Origin: Actinomadura meyerae
GTDB lineage: Bacteria > Actinomycetota > Actinomycetes > Streptosporangiales > Streptosporangiaceae
Direction: 5' to 3'
DNA length: 64,000 nt
Assembly (NCBI RefSeq): GCF_900188445.1
Contig: NZ_FZOR01000006.1
Coordinates: 186,001-250,000 of the forward strand
In this document: piece after piece, positions 39,457-50,744 of the stretch
Layout: every line of letters starts with the position of its first letter
Numbering within the stretch: the stretch's first letter is position 1
The notes under the pieces: generated by a model
The model's database searches: none
What the model was told of the DNA's origin: nothing
The model's input: the letters and a program-made list of their open reading frames with translations, nothing else
Program-made: the position numbers and the translations under genes

Positions 39457-40932
39457 CTACCCACCGGCACCCTGGGTAATCGTTTGACCCAGCAGTTCCG
39501 CCGCCTTGACCAGGCGTGTCTCACCCAGTCCGGCGTAGCCGAGGACGAGCGCGGGAGGCGCGGCGGCGGCGCGGTCCGGCCACCAGAGGGGCCGGGCTCC
39601 GGCGACGGCGACGCCGGAGCGGGCGGCGCGGTCCACGATCGCGTCCTCGTCGGTTCCGGGCGGTAGTTCCACATAGAGGTGGATGCCCGCGGACACGCCG
39701 CGAACCCTCGCGCCGGGGAGGTGTTCGTTCAGCGCGGCGGCGAGGACGTCCCGCCGGGCCCGGTAGCGGCGCCGCATGGTGCGCAGGTGCCGGTCGTAGC
39801 CGCCGCTGCGGAGGAATTCGGTCAGCGCGTGCTGTTCGAGGACGGGCGCGCCGAGGTCGGTGACGGCGCGGTGCTCGCGCAGCCGCCCGACGAGGGACGC
39901 CGGCGCGACGGCCCAGCCGAGCCGGAGGGCGGGGGCGAGGGATTTGCTCACCGAGCCGAGCAGGACGACCCGCTCGGGGTCCACTCCCTGGAGGCAGCCG
40001 ACGGGGTCGCGGTCGTAGCGGAACTCGGCGTCGTAGTCGTCTTCGAGGATCAGGCCGTCGACGTCGCGGGCCCAGGCGATCAGGGCGGCGCGCCGGGCGG
40101 GGGACAGCACGACGCCGGTGGGGTACTGGTGCGCGGGCGTGACGAGGACGGCGCGGGCCTCGCTGCGGGCGAGCGCCTCGACGTCGAGGCCCTCGCCGTC
40201 CACGGGGACGCGGGCGAGCCGCAGCCCGGCGGATTCCATCATCGGCAGCTGGCGGGCGCTGGTGGGGTCCTCGACGGCGAGGGTCCGGTGGCCGCTCGCG
40301 CGCAGCAGCGCGAGCAGCGCGGACAGGCCCTGCGCCACCCCGTTCATGATCACGACATGGCCGGGGTCGGCGTGCGCGGCGCGGACGCGGCCGAGGTAGC
40401 CCGCGAGCTCGGTGCGCAGCGCCGGGACGCCGCCGGGGTCGGGGTAGCCGAGGGCGTCGTTCGGGAGGGTGCGCAGCGCGGCGCGGGCGGCGGCGATCCA
40501 GCGTTCGCGGGGGAAGGACGACAGGTCAGGCCGGCCGGGGGTGAGGTCGTAGGCGGGGGCGGGCGGGGGGTCGTCGGGGCGGCCGGGCGCGCCGGGCCGC
40601 TGCGGCGCCGTGCCGGACGGGCTGGTGCCCGGCGGGGTGGCGTCGAATGGGGTGGCGTCGGACGGGGCGGTGCCCGCGTCGGGGCGGGCCAGCGGCGCGA
40701 CCCGGGTGCCGTCGCCGCGCCGCGCGATGAGGAAGCCCTCCGCGGTGAGCTGCTCGTACGCGGTGACGACGACGCCGCGGGAGACGTCCAGGTCGCGCGC
40801 CAGGTCCCGGCTCGACGGCAGCCGGGTCCCGGCGGTCAGCCGGCCGGAGCGCACGGCCGCGCGGAAACCGGCGGCGATCTGCGCCGCGAGCCGGCCGGCG
40901 GACCGGTCCAAGGGAAGGTAAAGGTCGGTCAC
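39457..40932 (-). CDS. MocR/PdxR-type GntR-aminotransferase regulator
   Basis: A 491-residue chimeric regulator: an N-terminal GntR winged helix (RLPSSRDLARDLDVSRGVVV, TAYEQLTAEGFLIARRGDGT) joined to a fold-type I aminotransferase domain. The latter has the PLP region VTPAHQYPTGVVLSPARRAAL, ILEDDYDAEFRYD and LLGSVSKSLAPALRLGW (PLP-lysine in SVSKSL). Such proteins sense PLP or amino-acid adducts. It is divergent from the EamA transporter, with a dyad between them, so it probably controls that exporter. The start is GTG 40932 after GAGGGTG. Confidence 0.93.
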   Translation of the reverse strand: MTDLYLPLDRSAGRLAAQIAAGFRAAVRSGRLTAGTRLPSSRDLARDLDVSRGVVVTAYEQLTAEGFLIARRGDGTRVAPLARPDAGTAPSDATPFDATPPGTSPSGTAPQRPGAPGRPDDPPPAPAYDLTPGRPDLSSFPRERWIAAARAALRTLPNDALGYPDPGGVPALRTELAGYLGRVRAAHADPGHVVIMNGVAQGLSALLALLRASGHRTLAVEDPTSARQLPMMESAGLRLARVPVDGEGLDVEALARSEARAVLVTPAHQYPTGVVLSPARRAALIAWARDVDGLILEDDYDAEFRYDRDPVGCLQGVDPERVVLLGSVSKSLAPALRLGWAVAPASLVGRLREHRAVTDLGAPVLEQHALTEFLRSGGYDRHLRTMRRRYRARRDVLAAALNEHLPGARVRGVSAGIHLYVELPPGTDEDAIVDRAARSGVAVAGARPLWWPDRAAAAPPALVLGYAGLGETRLVKAAELLGQTITQGAGG

Positions 40933-41002
40933 ATCACCCTCAGCGCCAGGAGGGCGCCCGAGCGTCACCAAGGCGGTAATGGTCCACAGTCAAGCAAGGT
41001 GA

Positions 41003-41024
41003 TTGGCCCTTCTTGTAGGACCAA
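41003..41024. promoter_or_regulatory. Candidate MocR operator between the regulator and EamA gene
   Basis: TTGGCCC-8-GGACCAA forms an inverted repeat with one mismatch, and another TGGTCC lies at 40979-40984. MocR/PdxR proteins typically bind such TGGTCC/GGACCA half-sites in divergent promoters. Confidence 0.5.
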
Positions 41025-41045
41025 CCGGATTCTAGCGTTCCGTCC

Positions 41046-41987
41046 ATGAACACGACTCACAGGCGCGGGGCGGTCGGCGCGGGATCCGCGATGTTCCTCG
41101 TCGGCACGCTGACCGCGGTCTCGGCGACCATCTCCGGATATCCGGTCTTCGGCGGGCAGGCGGTGCGGTACGCCGTCGCCGCGGTCATCCTGCTCGCCGT
41201 CGCGCGCTTCGCGGGCGGTCCCGCGCGGCGGCCGTCCGCGCGGGACTGGGCGCTGCTGGCGGCCCTCGCGGCGACCGGCCTGGTCGCGTTCAACGTCTGC
41301 ATCGTGGCGGCCACCGCGGACACCAGCCCGGCCACCATCGGCACGGTGATCGCCGCGGTCCCGATCGTGCTGGCGCTCGCCGGGCCGCTGCTGGAGGGCC
41401 GGGCCCCGGCGCCCGGCGTGATCGCGGCGGCGTGCGCGGTGGCGGCCGGCGCGGCGCTCGCGGGCGGGCTCGGCGGCGGGAGCGTCCGCGGGCTCCTGCT
41501 CTCGCTGGGCGCGCTCGCGGGCGAGGTGTGCTTCTCCCTGCTGGCCGTCCCGCTGCTGCCCCGGCTCGGCCCGCTGCGGGTCTCGGCCTACTCCGCCGCG
41601 CTGGCCGCCCCGATGCTGCTCGCCGCCGGCCTGGTCGCCGACGGGACGGCGGTGCTGCGCGTCCCGACCGCCGCCGAGGCCGCGGGCTTCGGCTACCTGA
41701 CGGTCGTCGTCACCACCATCGCGTTCCTGCTCTGGTACGACGCGATCGGCCGGCTCGGCGCCGACCGCGCCGGGCTGTTCGCGGGCCTGGTGCCGGTCAG
41801 CGCGCTGGCCACGACGGTCCTGCTCGGCCTCGGCCGGCCGGGCGCCGCCGAGCTCGCGGGGGCCGCGCTGGTCGCGGCGGGCGTCGCGGCCGGGATGCGC
41901 GCGCAGGTCGCCCCCCGTGAACCCGCGCTCCCCGAACCCGTAGCCTGTGAGGCGGCCCCCATCGGAATCGCGCGAGGATCTGCCTGA
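41046..41987 (+). CDS. EamA-type drug/metabolite (DMT) exporter
   Basis: A 313-residue ten-helix membrane protein made of two EamA repeats (about 12-135 and 148-280). The pairing with a divergent MocR regulator is common for exporters of amino acids or related metabolites. Substrate is not known. The fumarase ATG (41989) begins two bases after its stop, so readthrough transcription into fumarase is likely. The C-terminal tail after residue 285 is hydrophilic. Confidence 0.9.
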   Translation: MNTTHRRGAVGAGSAMFLVGTLTAVSATISGYPVFGGQAVRYAVAAVILLAVARFAGGPARRPSARDWALLAALAATGLVAFNVCIVAATADTSPATIGTVIAAVPIVLALAGPLLEGRAPAPGVIAAACAVAAGAALAGGLGGGSVRGLLLSLGALAGEVCFSLLAVPLLPRLGPLRVSAYSAALAAPMLLAAGLVADGTAVLRVPTAAEAAGFGYLTVVVTTIAFLLWYDAIGRLGADRAGLFAGLVPVSALATTVLLGLGRPGAAELAGAALVAAGVAAGMRAQVAPREPALPEPVACEAAPIGIARGSA

Positions 41988-41988
41988 G

Positions 41989-43629
41989 ATGCCTGAGTTC
42001 TCCTACACCGACCTGCTGCCGCTCGGCCCGGACGAGACCGACTACCGGCTGCTGACCTCCGACGGCGTGTCCGCGTTCGAGGCGAACGGCCGGACGTTCC
42101 TGCAGGTCGAGCCGGAGGCGCTGCGGCTGCTCACCGAGACCGCGATGCGCGACATCGCGCACCTGCTCCGCCCGGCGCACCTGGCGCAGCTCCGCCGGAT
42201 CCTGGACGACCCCGAGGCGTCCCCCAACGACCGGTTCGTGGCCCTCGACCTGCTGAAGAACGCGGGCATCGCGTCCGGCGGCGTCCTGCCCATGTGCCAG
42301 GACACCGGCACCGCCATCGTGATGGGCAAGCGCGGCCAGCACGTCCTGACCGACGGGGCCGACGAGGAGCACATCTCGCGCGGCGTGTACGACGCGTACA
42401 CGAAGCTGAACCTGCGCTACTCGCAGATGGCGCCCGTCACGATGTGGGACGAGAAGAACACCGGCTCCAACCTGCCCGCGCAGATCGAGCTGTACGCGGC
42501 GCCCGGCGACGCCTACAAGTTCCTGTTCATGGCCAAGGGCGGCGGCAGCGCGAACAAGTCGTTCCTGTACCAGGAGACCAAGGCCGTCCTGAACCCGAAG
42601 CGGATGATGTCCTTCCTGGAGGAGAAGATCCGCTCGCTCGGCACCGCCGCGTGCCCGCCGTACCACCTGGCGATCGTGGTGGGCGGGACGTCGGCCGAGT
42701 ACGCGCTGAAGACCGCCAAGTACGCCTCGGCCCACTACCTCGACACGATGCCGACGGAGGGCTCCCCGCTCGGGCACGGCTTCCGCGACCTGGAGCTGGA
42801 GCTCCAGGTGTTCGAGCTGACGCAGAAGCTCGGCATCGGCGCCCAGTTCGGCGGCAAGTACTTCTGCCACGACGTGCGGGTGATCCGCCTGCCCCGGCAC
42901 GGCGCGTCCTGCCCGGTGGCGATCGCGGTGTCGTGCAGCGCCGACCGGCAGGCCCTCGCCAAGATCACCGCGGAGGGCGTGTTCCTGGAGCGGCTGGAGA
43001 CCGACCCGGCGCAGTACCTGCCCGACACCACCGACGAGCACCTGAACGACGAGGTCGTCCGGATCGACCTGAACCGGCCGATGGACGAGATCCGCGCCGA
43101 GCTGACCCGCTACCCGGTGAAGACGCGGCTGTCGCTGACCGGCCCGCTCGTCGTGGCCCGCGACATCGCGCACGCCAAGATCAAGGAGCGGCTGGACGCG
43201 GGCGAGCCGATGCCGCGGTACCTGCGCGACCACGCCGTCTACTACGCGGGGCCCGCCAAGACGCCGGAGGGATACGCGTCCGGCTCGTTCGGCCCGACCA
43301 CCGCCGGCCGGATGGACTCCTACGTCGAGCAGTTCCAGGCGGCCGGGGGCTCGCTGGTGATGCTGGCCAAGGGCAACCGGTCCAAGCAGGTCACCGAGGC
43401 GTGCAAGGAGCACGGCGGGTTCTACCTCGGTTCGATCGGCGGCCCGGCCGCCCGCCTCGCCCAGGACTGCATCAAGAAGGTGGAGGTCCTCGAATACCCG
43501 GAACTCGGGATGGAGGCCGTCTGGAAGATCGAGGTCGAGGACTTCCCGGCGTTCATCGTGGTGGACGACAAGGGCGAGGACTTCTTCGCCGACACCACCG
43601 GCCCCGTCCTCAGCATCGGCAGGCGCTGA
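41989..43629 (+). CDS. Fumarate hydratase, class I (Fe-S, iron-dependent)
   Basis: A 546-residue single-chain class I fumarase, hydrating fumarate to malate in the TCA cycle. The N-terminal alpha domain shows [20 protein letters not shown] (a cluster Cys), [28 protein letters not shown] and [20 protein letters not shown]. The C-terminal beta domain shows [20 protein letters not shown] and [23 protein letters not shown] 41989 is preferred. This enzyme coexists with class II FumC at 45191, with a Ser/Thr kinase between them. Confidence 0.95.
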   Translation: MPEFSYTDLLPLGPDETDYRLLTSDGVSAFEANGRTFLQVEPEALRLLTETAMRDIAHLLRPAHLAQLRRILDDPEASPNDRFVALDLLKNAGIASGGVLPMCQDTGTAIVMGKRGQHVLTDGADEEHISRGVYDAYTKLNLRYSQMAPVTMWDEKNTGSNLPAQIELYAAPGDAYKFLFMAKGGGSANKSFLYQETKAVLNPKRMMSFLEEKIRSLGTAACPPYHLAIVVGGTSAEYALKTAKYASAHYLDTMPTEGSPLGHGFRDLELELQVFELTQKLGIGAQFGGKYFCHDVRVIRLPRHGASCPVAIAVSCSADRQALAKITAEGVFLERLETDPAQYLPDTTDEHLNDEVVRIDLNRPMDEIRAELTRYPVKTRLSLTGPLVVARDIAHAKIKERLDAGEPMPRYLRDHAVYYAGPAKTPEGYASGSFGPTTAGRMDSYVEQFQAAGGSLVMLAKGNRSKQVTEACKEHGGFYLGSIGGPAARLAQDCIKKVEVLEYPELGMEAVWKIEVEDFPAFIVVDDKGEDFFADTTGPVLSIGRR

Positions 43630-43836
43630 CTCCCGGCGGCCGCCGGCGGGCCCCGCGAGGGCTCTCCGGCGGCCCCTCCGGAAGCGTCCGGGCGGCCCCT
43701 GCGAGGGACGGTCGAGCGGCCTCGCGGCGCCCGTCCGCCGGGTTTCCCGTCAGTAGGTCACAGTATTGAGCCGAAAATATAGTTCGTCCTGAGGTCTCCC
43801 GGATGACCGGCTGGCCACTCCGGTATCTTTTCCGCC

Positions 43837-45099
<1,263 letters not shown>

Positions 45100-45190
45100 G
45101 CGGGGAGTGAGAACGCCCACCCCGGGGAATGCGGGAGCCACCTGACAGGCTGCCATGAAGGACGGCAGAGGTTCCGAACGGGAGGCTTCC

Positions 45191-46591
45191 ATGTCCGAGC
45201 AGGAGTTCCGGGTCGAGCACGACTCCATGGGCGAGGTGCGGGTCCCGGCGGCGGCCAAGTGGCGGGCGCAGACCCAGCGCGCGGTGGAGAACTTCCCGAT
45301 CTCCGGGCGGACGCTGGAGCCCGCGCACATCGCCGCGCTCGGGCACATCAAGGCCGCCGCGGCCACGGTCAACGCCGAGCTGGGCGTGCTCGACGCGGAC
45401 GTCGCCGCCGCGATCACGGAGGCGGCCCGGGAGGTCGCGGACGGCCGCTGGAACGACCAGTTCCCCATCGACGTGTTCCAGACCGGGTCCGGGACGTCGT
45501 CCAACATGAACGCCAACGAGGTCGTCGCGACGCTGGCGCAGGAGCGGCTCGGCCGCCCCGTCCACCCGAACGACCACGTGAACGCCTCCCAGTCGTCCAA
45601 CGACGTGTTCCCCTCGTCGATCCACATCGCGGCGACCGGGGGCGTCGTGACGGACCTGATCCCCGCGCTGCGGCACCTGGAGGCCGCGCTGGCGCGCAAG
45701 GCCGCCGAGTTCCGGACCGTGGTGAAGTCGGGCCGCACCCACCTGATGGACGCCACGCCGGTGACGCTCGGCCAGGAGTTCGGCGGGTACGCGGCGCAGG
45801 TGCGGCACGGCGCGGCGCGGCTGGAGGCCGTCCTGCCGCGGCTCGCGGAGCTGCCGCTCGGCGGGACGGCGGTCGGCACCGGCATCAACACCCCGGAGGG
45901 CTTCGCGCCGCGCGTCATCGCGGAGATCGCGCGGGTCACCGGGCTGCCGCTGACCGAGGCCGGCGACCACTTCGAGGCGCAGGGCGCGCGGGACGGCCTG
46001 GTCGAGGCGAGCGGCGCGCTGCGCACCGTCGCGGTCAGCCTCCACAAGATCGCCAACGATCTGCGCTGGATGGGGTCCGGACCGCGCGCCGGGCTCGCCG
46101 AGATCCGGCTGCCCGACCTGCAGCCCGGGTCGTCGATCATGCCGGGGAAGGTCAACCCGGTCATCCCGGAGGCGGTGGCGCAGGTCGCCGCGCAGGTCAT
46201 CGGGAACGACGCGGCGGTGGCGTTCGGCGGCGCGTCCGGCAACTTCGAGCTGAACGTGATGCTGCCGATGCTGGCCCGCAACGTGCTGGAGTCGATCACG
46301 CTGCTGGCCAACGTCTCGCGGCTGCTGGCGGACCGCTGCGTGGACGGCGTCGAGGCCGACGCCGACCGGATGCGCGAGTACGCCGAGTCGTCGCCGTCGA
46401 TCGTGACGCCGCTGAACCGCTACATCGGGTACGAGGAGGCGGCGAAGGTCGCCAAGCAGGCGCTCAGCGAGCGCCGGACGATCCGCGAGGTCGTGCTCGA
46501 ACGCGGCTACGTGGACCAGGGGAGGCTGACCGTCGAGCAGCTCGACGCGGCGCTCGACGTCCTCGGCATGACCGGCGCGTCGGGCGGCTGA
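45191..46591 (+). CDS. fumC: Fumarate hydratase, class II
   Basis: A 466-residue tetrameric, iron-independent fumarase of the aspartase/fumarase superfamily. It shows [69 protein letters not shown] and the signature [15 protein letters not shown] with catalytic Ser. ATG 45191 has GGGAGG six bases upstream. Having both an iron-dependent and an iron-independent fumarase allows TCA flux under iron or oxidative stress. Confidence 0.97.
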   Translation: MSEQEFRVEHDSMGEVRVPAAAKWRAQTQRAVENFPISGRTLEPAHIAALGHIKAAAATVNAELGVLDADVAAAITEAAREVADGRWNDQFPIDVFQTGSGTSSNMNANEVVATLAQERLGRPVHPNDHVNASQSSNDVFPSSIHIAATGGVVTDLIPALRHLEAALARKAAEFRTVVKSGRTHLMDATPVTLGQEFGGYAAQVRHGAARLEAVLPRLAELPLGGTAVGTGINTPEGFAPRVIAEIARVTGLPLTEAGDHFEAQGARDGLVEASGALRTVAVSLHKIANDLRWMGSGPRAGLAEIRLPDLQPGSSIMPGKVNPVIPEAVAQVAAQVIGNDAAVAFGGASGNFELNVMLPMLARNVLESITLLANVSRLLADRCVDGVEADADRMREYAESSPSIVTPLNRYIGYEEAAKVAKQALSERRTIREVVLERGYVDQGRLTVEQLDAALDVLGMTGASGG

Positions 46592-46709
46592 CGCCCGCCG
46601 CGCCCGCGGCCGGGTGCGCGTCCCTGCCCTGCGTCCCACCGGCCCTGCGTCCCACCGGCCGTGCGCGTCCCAGCGGCCCGTGCGGGCGCCGGGACGCGCC
46701 GGGCCGGGA

Positions 46710-47678
46710 TCAGTACCAGCCGGCCGACTGGAAGTGCGACCAGCCGCCGCAGGGCGTCTTGTAGCGGTCCTTGATGTAGCCGAGGCCCCACTTGATCTGG
46801 GTGGTGGCGTTGTTCTGCCAGTCGGGGCCGGCGCTCGCCATCTTGGAGCCGGGCAGCGCCTGCGGGATGCCGTAGGCGCCCGACGGGTTCGCGGCGTGGG
46901 TGTTCCAGCCGCTCTCCCGGTCCCACAGCTTCACCAGGCAGCCGAACTCCCCGTCGCCGGTGAACCCGAAGCTCGGCATGAGCTTCTTGGCGATCTCCTG
47001 CGCCTCGCCCTTCGGCACGGGGTCGCCGACCGGGCCGCCGCCGCCCGTGCCGCCGGTCTTGCTCTTCTCCGGCGTCTTGGTCGGGATCGGGCTGCCCTTG
47101 GGCCGCAGGGCCGGGCCCTTGCCGTCGTCCTCGCGCACCTGGCGGGACGCGCGTTCGAGGGCCAGCTCGCGCCGCTTCTGCTCCAGCACCTTCGGGTCGA
47201 TCTTGGGCGCGGCGTCCGCCAGCTGCCGGGTCGGCTGGACGGTCGCGGCGTCCTCGCCGGAGTCGCCGGAGCCGCCGGTGAGCGCGAGGGCGGCGACCGC
47301 GCCGCCGCCGATCACCACGGCGGCGCCCGCCGCGACGGCGGCGATCCGCAGGCCGGTGCGCCCTCCGGAGCGGCCGGAGCGCCCGCCGCGGGGCCGGCCG
47401 GCGGGGCGCGGCGGCCCGGCGGTGTCGAAGCCGAGCGTGTCGCCGCCGGGCGCGGCCGCGCGGGCGGAGCCGGCCACGCGCACGTCGTCCTCGTGCGGCG
47501 CGGAGGCGCGCGCGGCCCGCTCCTCGGGGGCGGGCCGGGCGGGGGACGGCCGCCCGTCCGGCGGCGGCCCGGCGGGAGACGGCGCGTCGAAGGCGGCCAT
47601 CGCGTCCGCGACGGGGGCCGGGAGGTCGAAGTTCTGTCGATCGTCTCGCCTAGGGGACCCGGGACGGTCTCCGTACAA
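46710..47678 (-). CDS. Membrane-anchored SLT/transglycosylase-like protein
   Basis: A 322-residue protein: an acidic/Pro-rich cytoplasmic part, one transmembrane helix (about 107-133), a Lys/Pro-rich spacer and a C-terminal lysozyme-like domain (about 235-322). Its family marks are CLVKLWDRESGWNTHAANPSGAYGIPQA (catalytic Glu in RESGW), WGLGYIKDRYKTPCGGW and terminal GWY. This domain cuts glycan strands of peptidoglycan. I chose TTG 47678 because GGAAGG lies seven bases upstream; ATG 47600 is in frame but has no ribosome site. Confidence 0.85.
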   Translation of the reverse strand: MYGDRPGSPRRDDRQNFDLPAPVADAMAAFDAPSPAGPPPDGRPSPARPAPEERAARASAPHEDDVRVAGSARAAAPGGDTLGFDTAGPPRPAGRPRGGRSGRSGGRTGLRIAAVAAGAAVVIGGGAVAALALTGGSGDSGEDAATVQPTRQLADAAPKIDPKVLEQKRRELALERASRQVREDDGKGPALRPKGSPIPTKTPEKSKTGGTGGGGPVGDPVPKGEAQEIAKKLMPSFGFTGDGEFGCLVKLWDRESGWNTHAANPSGAYGIPQALPGSKMASAGPDWQNNATTQIKWGLGYIKDRYKTPCGGWSHFQSAGWY

Positions 47679-48065
47679 GGCGGTCCTTCCGACGGTCGCA
47701 CGCGCATGGACACGCGCACGAGCTGTTTCCACCCCCGCCCGGCGGGCCGCCGGTGGTGCGCGGCTCCGGGCTCCGGCGGCGCCTCGCCCGGTGCGCGTCT
47801 TTCGGGGGGCGCGCTCCGGCCCGGCACCGCTCGGGGTGCTTACGAGGAGACACAATGCCGGAGCCCGCGGGCCGCTTCGCAACCGAAACGAGACCAATGG
47901 GGCCCGCGCGCCCGTTGTCAACTCCGCCGCGGCGGACCCGAAACGCCCGGCTCGCCTGCGCGTCTCCGCCCACGGCGGCGCGAGTGTGACCTTAATCACA
48001 ACTCTACGGTACGACGTTTGGTGATCACGGTCCGTAGGGAAGGGACAGGGCTGTTCTGGGACGAC

Positions 48066-48100
48066 GAGACCCCGGCGGCCGATCGGACCGCCGGGGTCTC
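48066..48100. terminator. Hairpin downstream of phoH-type gene
   Basis: A perfect 13-bp stem (48066-48078 with 48088-48100) with a 9-base loop lies about 90 bases beyond the phoH stop, on the minus-strand side. Confidence 0.6.
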
Positions 48101-48150
48101 ATCATGGGGTCTCACCGTGTGCGTCTCACCATGTGCGTCTCACCGTGCCC
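48096..48150. repeat. Tandem 14-bp repeats (GTCTCACCRTGTGC type)
   Basis: Three near-identical 14-base units start at 48109, 48123 and 48137, and a diverged fourth starts at 48096, overlapping the hairpin. They lie immediately beyond the 3' end of the phoH-type gene. Confidence 0.75.
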
Positions 48151-48186
48151 GCGCCGACCGCGCACGCGGCCGGCGCGCGCCGCGTC

Positions 48187-49599
48187 TCAGACGCCCACGT
48201 CGCCGAGCATGTCGGTCACCAGCTCGGCGATCGGCGACCGCTCCGACCGGGTCAGCGTCACGTGCGCGAAGAGCGGGTGGCCCTTCAAACGTTCCACCAC
48301 CGCCGCCACCCCGTCGTGCCGCCCGACCCGCAGGTTGTCGCGCTGCGCCACGTCATGGGTCAGCACGACCCGCGACCCGGCGCCGATCCGCGACAGGACG
48401 GTCAGCAGCACCCCGCGCTCCAGCGACTGCGCCTCGTCCACGATCACGAACGCGTCGTGCAGCGAGCGCCCGCGGATGTGGGTGAGCGGCAGGACCTCCA
48501 GCATCCCGCGGTCGAGGACCTCCTCGATGACCTCCGGCGTCGTCACCGCCGACAGCGTGTCGTAGACGGCCTGCGCCCACGGCGACATCTTCTCGTTCTC
48601 CGAGCCGGGCAGGTAGCCGAGGTCCTGGCCGCCGACCGCGTACAGCGGGCGGAACACCACGACCTTGCGGTGCCGGCGCCGCTCCATCACGGCCTCCAGG
48701 CCCGCGCACAGCGCGAGGGCGGACTTGCCGGTGCCGGCCCGCCCGCCGAGCGAGACGATGCCGACGTCCTCGTCCATCAGCAGGTCGAGCGCGATCCGCT
48801 GCTCCGCGGACCGGCCGCGCAGGCCGAACGCCTCGCGGTCGCCGCGCACCAGCTTGACCGACTTGTCGGGCAGCGTCCGGCCGAGCGCCGAGCCGCGCTC
48901 CGACAGCAGCCGCAGCCCGGTGTGGCAGGGCAGGTCCCGCGCCTCCTCCAGGTCGGCGGTGCCCGAGTCGTACAGCTCCTCGACCGCCCCGGCGGGCACC
49001 TCCAGCTCGCGCATGCCGGTCCAGCCGGACTCCACGACGGCGAGCTCGGCCCGGTACTCCTCGGCGGCGAGCCCGACCGCGGACGCCTTCACCCGCATCG
49101 GCAGGTCCTTGGAGACGAGCACGACGTCCCGTCCCTCGCGGGCGAGCCACCCGGCGACCGACAGGATGCGGGTGTCGTTGTCGCCGAGCCGGAACCCGTC
49201 CGGCAGGACGCTCGGGTCGGAGTGGTTCAGCTCGACCCGGAGCGTGCCGCCCTGGTCGCCGAGCGGCCCCTCGACGGACACGGCCTCGTCCAGCCGCCCG
49301 TGCCGCAGCCGCAGGTCGTCCAGCGTGCGCAGCGCCTGCCGGGCGAAGTAGCCGAGCTCGGGGTGGTGGCGCTTGGCCTCCAGCTCGGAGATCACGACGA
49401 TGGGGAGTACGACCTCGTGCTCGGCGAACCGGGTCAGCGCCCCCGGGTCGGCGAGCAGGACGCTGGTGTCGAGGACGTACGTGCGCCGATCCGGGGCTGT
49501 GCGGGGGGACGTCCCCCCGCTGCCCTCGGAGGGACCCGAGAGCTTCGTCCCGGAAGGGTTCCCGGACGTGCCGGGACGGCGCGCGGAGGATGTGGCCAC
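48187..49599 (-). CDS. phoH2: PhoH2-type PIN-domain/PhoH ATPase
   Basis: A 470-residue fusion of a PIN RNase domain (about 38-180; [12 protein letters not shown] and DNDTRIL with acidic active-site residues) and a PhoH helicase/ATPase domain (about 240-470; [16 protein letters not shown] Walker [12 protein letters not shown] Walker [21 protein letters not shown]). PhoH2 proteins unwind and cleave RNA. GTG 49599 has GGGAGA seven bases upstream. The order beside an uppS-like gene is conserved in actinobacteria. Confidence 0.95.
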   Translation of the reverse strand: MATSSARRPGTSGNPSGTKLSGPSEGSGGTSPRTAPDRRTYVLDTSVLLADPGALTRFAEHEVVLPIVVISELEAKRHHPELGYFARQALRTLDDLRLRHGRLDEAVSVEGPLGDQGGTLRVELNHSDPSVLPDGFRLGDNDTRILSVAGWLAREGRDVVLVSKDLPMRVKASAVGLAAEEYRAELAVVESGWTGMRELEVPAGAVEELYDSGTADLEEARDLPCHTGLRLLSERGSALGRTLPDKSVKLVRGDREAFGLRGRSAEQRIALDLLMDEDVGIVSLGGRAGTGKSALALCAGLEAVMERRRHRKVVVFRPLYAVGGQDLGYLPGSENEKMSPWAQAVYDTLSAVTTPEVIEEVLDRGMLEVLPLTHIRGRSLHDAFVIVDEAQSLERGVLLTVLSRIGAGSRVVLTHDVAQRDNLRVGRHDGVAAVVERLKGHPLFAHVTLTRSERSPIAELVTDMLGDVGV

Positions 49600-49674
49600 T
49601 CGATCTCCCTGGGAGTGGGGAACCTACGGGTGGCGCCGAGGTCCGCCCAGGGGGCGGTGGTCCGCGGAGGACGG

Positions 49675-50562
49675 TCAGGTACCGTAGCGCCGGTGCCGCG
49701 CGGCGTACGAGCGCATGGCACGCAGGAAGTCGACCTTGCGGAAGTCCGGCCAGTGGACCTCGCAGAAGTAGAACTCCGAGTGCGCGCTCTGCCAGAGCAT
49801 GAAGCCGGAGAGACGCTGTTCGCCCGAGGTGCGGATGACCAGGTCGGGGTCCGGCTGGCCGCGCGTGTAGAGATGCTCCGCGATGTGCTCCACGTCGAGG
49901 GACTCGGCGAGTTCCTCGATGCTGGTGCCCCGGCTCGCCTGCTCGATGAGCAGTGAGCGCACCGCATCAGCGATCTCACGCCTACCTCCATACCCAACGG
50001 CGACGTTCACAATCAGGCCGGGAGCGCCGGATGTGGTCTCGGCGGCGTCTTTCAGGACACGTGCCGTCTTGTCGGGCAGGAGGTCGAGGGCGCCGACGGG
50101 CTTGACGTGCCAGCCGTCGGCGGCGAGCCCGCGGACCGTGTTCTCGATGATCTCCAGCAGGGGTTCCAGCTCGCCTGCCGGGCGGTTGAGGTTGTCGGTG
50201 GACAGCAGCCACAGCGTGACGACCTCGACCCCGGCCTCGGCGCTCCACTGGAGCAGCTCGGAGATCTTCTGGGCGCCGCGCTGGTGCCCGGTGTTGACGT
50301 CGGCCAGCCCCATCGACCTGGCCCAACGGCGGTTGCCGTCCAGTATCACGCCGACGTGCCGGGGGATGACGTCGGTGGGCAGGTCGGCCTCGACGCGGCG
50401 CTCGTACAGCCGGTAGACGGCGTCGCGGACGGCCGCGTACGGGCCGCTGCGGCGGATCGCGGAGACGAGCCGCCCGCCCTCGGCGGGGCGGCGGCGCGCG
50501 CCCTCGCTCCGCCCTTCACGCGGCAGCGCGCTCCGCGGTGTTCCCGTACGCCGAACTCCCAT
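49675..50562 (-). CDS. uppS: cis-prenyl diphosphate synthase (isoprenyl transferase)
   Basis: A 295-residue enzyme that condenses IPP with allylic diphosphates in Z configuration to supply the lipid carrier (or its short precursor). The motifs are HVGVILDGNRRWARSMGL, GHQRGAQKISELLQW, LWLLSTDNLNRP, VNVAVGYGGRREIADA, PDLVIRTSGEQRLSGFMLWQ and FYFCEVHWPDFRKVDFL. An N-terminal basic extension (about 45 residues) precedes the core. ATG 50562 is the first good start. Position matches Rv1086 of M. tuberculosis, which makes short Z-products, so chain length cannot be inferred. Confidence 0.94.
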   Translation of the reverse strand: MGVRRTGTPRSALPREGRSEGARRRPAEGGRLVSAIRRSGPYAAVRDAVYRLYERRVEADLPTDVIPRHVGVILDGNRRWARSMGLADVNTGHQRGAQKISELLQWSAEAGVEVVTLWLLSTDNLNRPAGELEPLLEIIENTVRGLAADGWHVKPVGALDLLPDKTARVLKDAAETTSGAPGLIVNVAVGYGGRREIADAVRSLLIEQASRGTSIEELAESLDVEHIAEHLYTRGQPDPDLVIRTSGEQRLSGFMLWQSAHSEFYFCEVHWPDFRKVDFLRAMRSYAARHRRYGT

Positions 50563-50702
50563 CTGGGCTTCCCTTCGAGCGACCCGTCCCTGCCGGGAAG
50601 AACGCTCAATTATGGCCCGGCGGGGACAGTTCTCCCGCCGATACGGGAAAGCCGGGGCGCCGGAGGGCCCGGCCGGCCGGGGCCGTGGCCGGTTCCGGCG
50701 CG

Positions 50703-50736
50703 GCCCGGCGCGGACCCCGTGCGGACCGCGCCGGGC
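50703..50736 (-). terminator. Hairpin terminator for the 173-residue protein gene
   Basis: An 11-bp perfect stem (50703-50713 with 50726-50736) with a 12-base loop lies just past the stop codon of the gene at 50745; there is no T-run. Confidence 0.5.
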
Positions 50737-50744
50737 GGGCGCCG

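Larger units (their letters stand above)
47679..48186. other. Non-coding stretch upstream of the transglycosylase and downstream of phoH
   Basis: About 500 bases. The left 330 bases form the 5' region of the minus-strand transglycosylase gene; TTGACA on the minus strand near 47925 could be a -35 box, with a weak -10. No riboswitch class was recognised. The right part holds a hairpin and tandem 14-mers, listed separately. Confidence 0.6.

Noticed and set aside
46627-46658. Two tandem 16-base copies (CCCTGCGTCCCACCGG) between fumC and the transglycosylase gene
   Set aside because: Only two copies in a GC-rich convergent gap; a simple slippage duplication is sufficient explanation.
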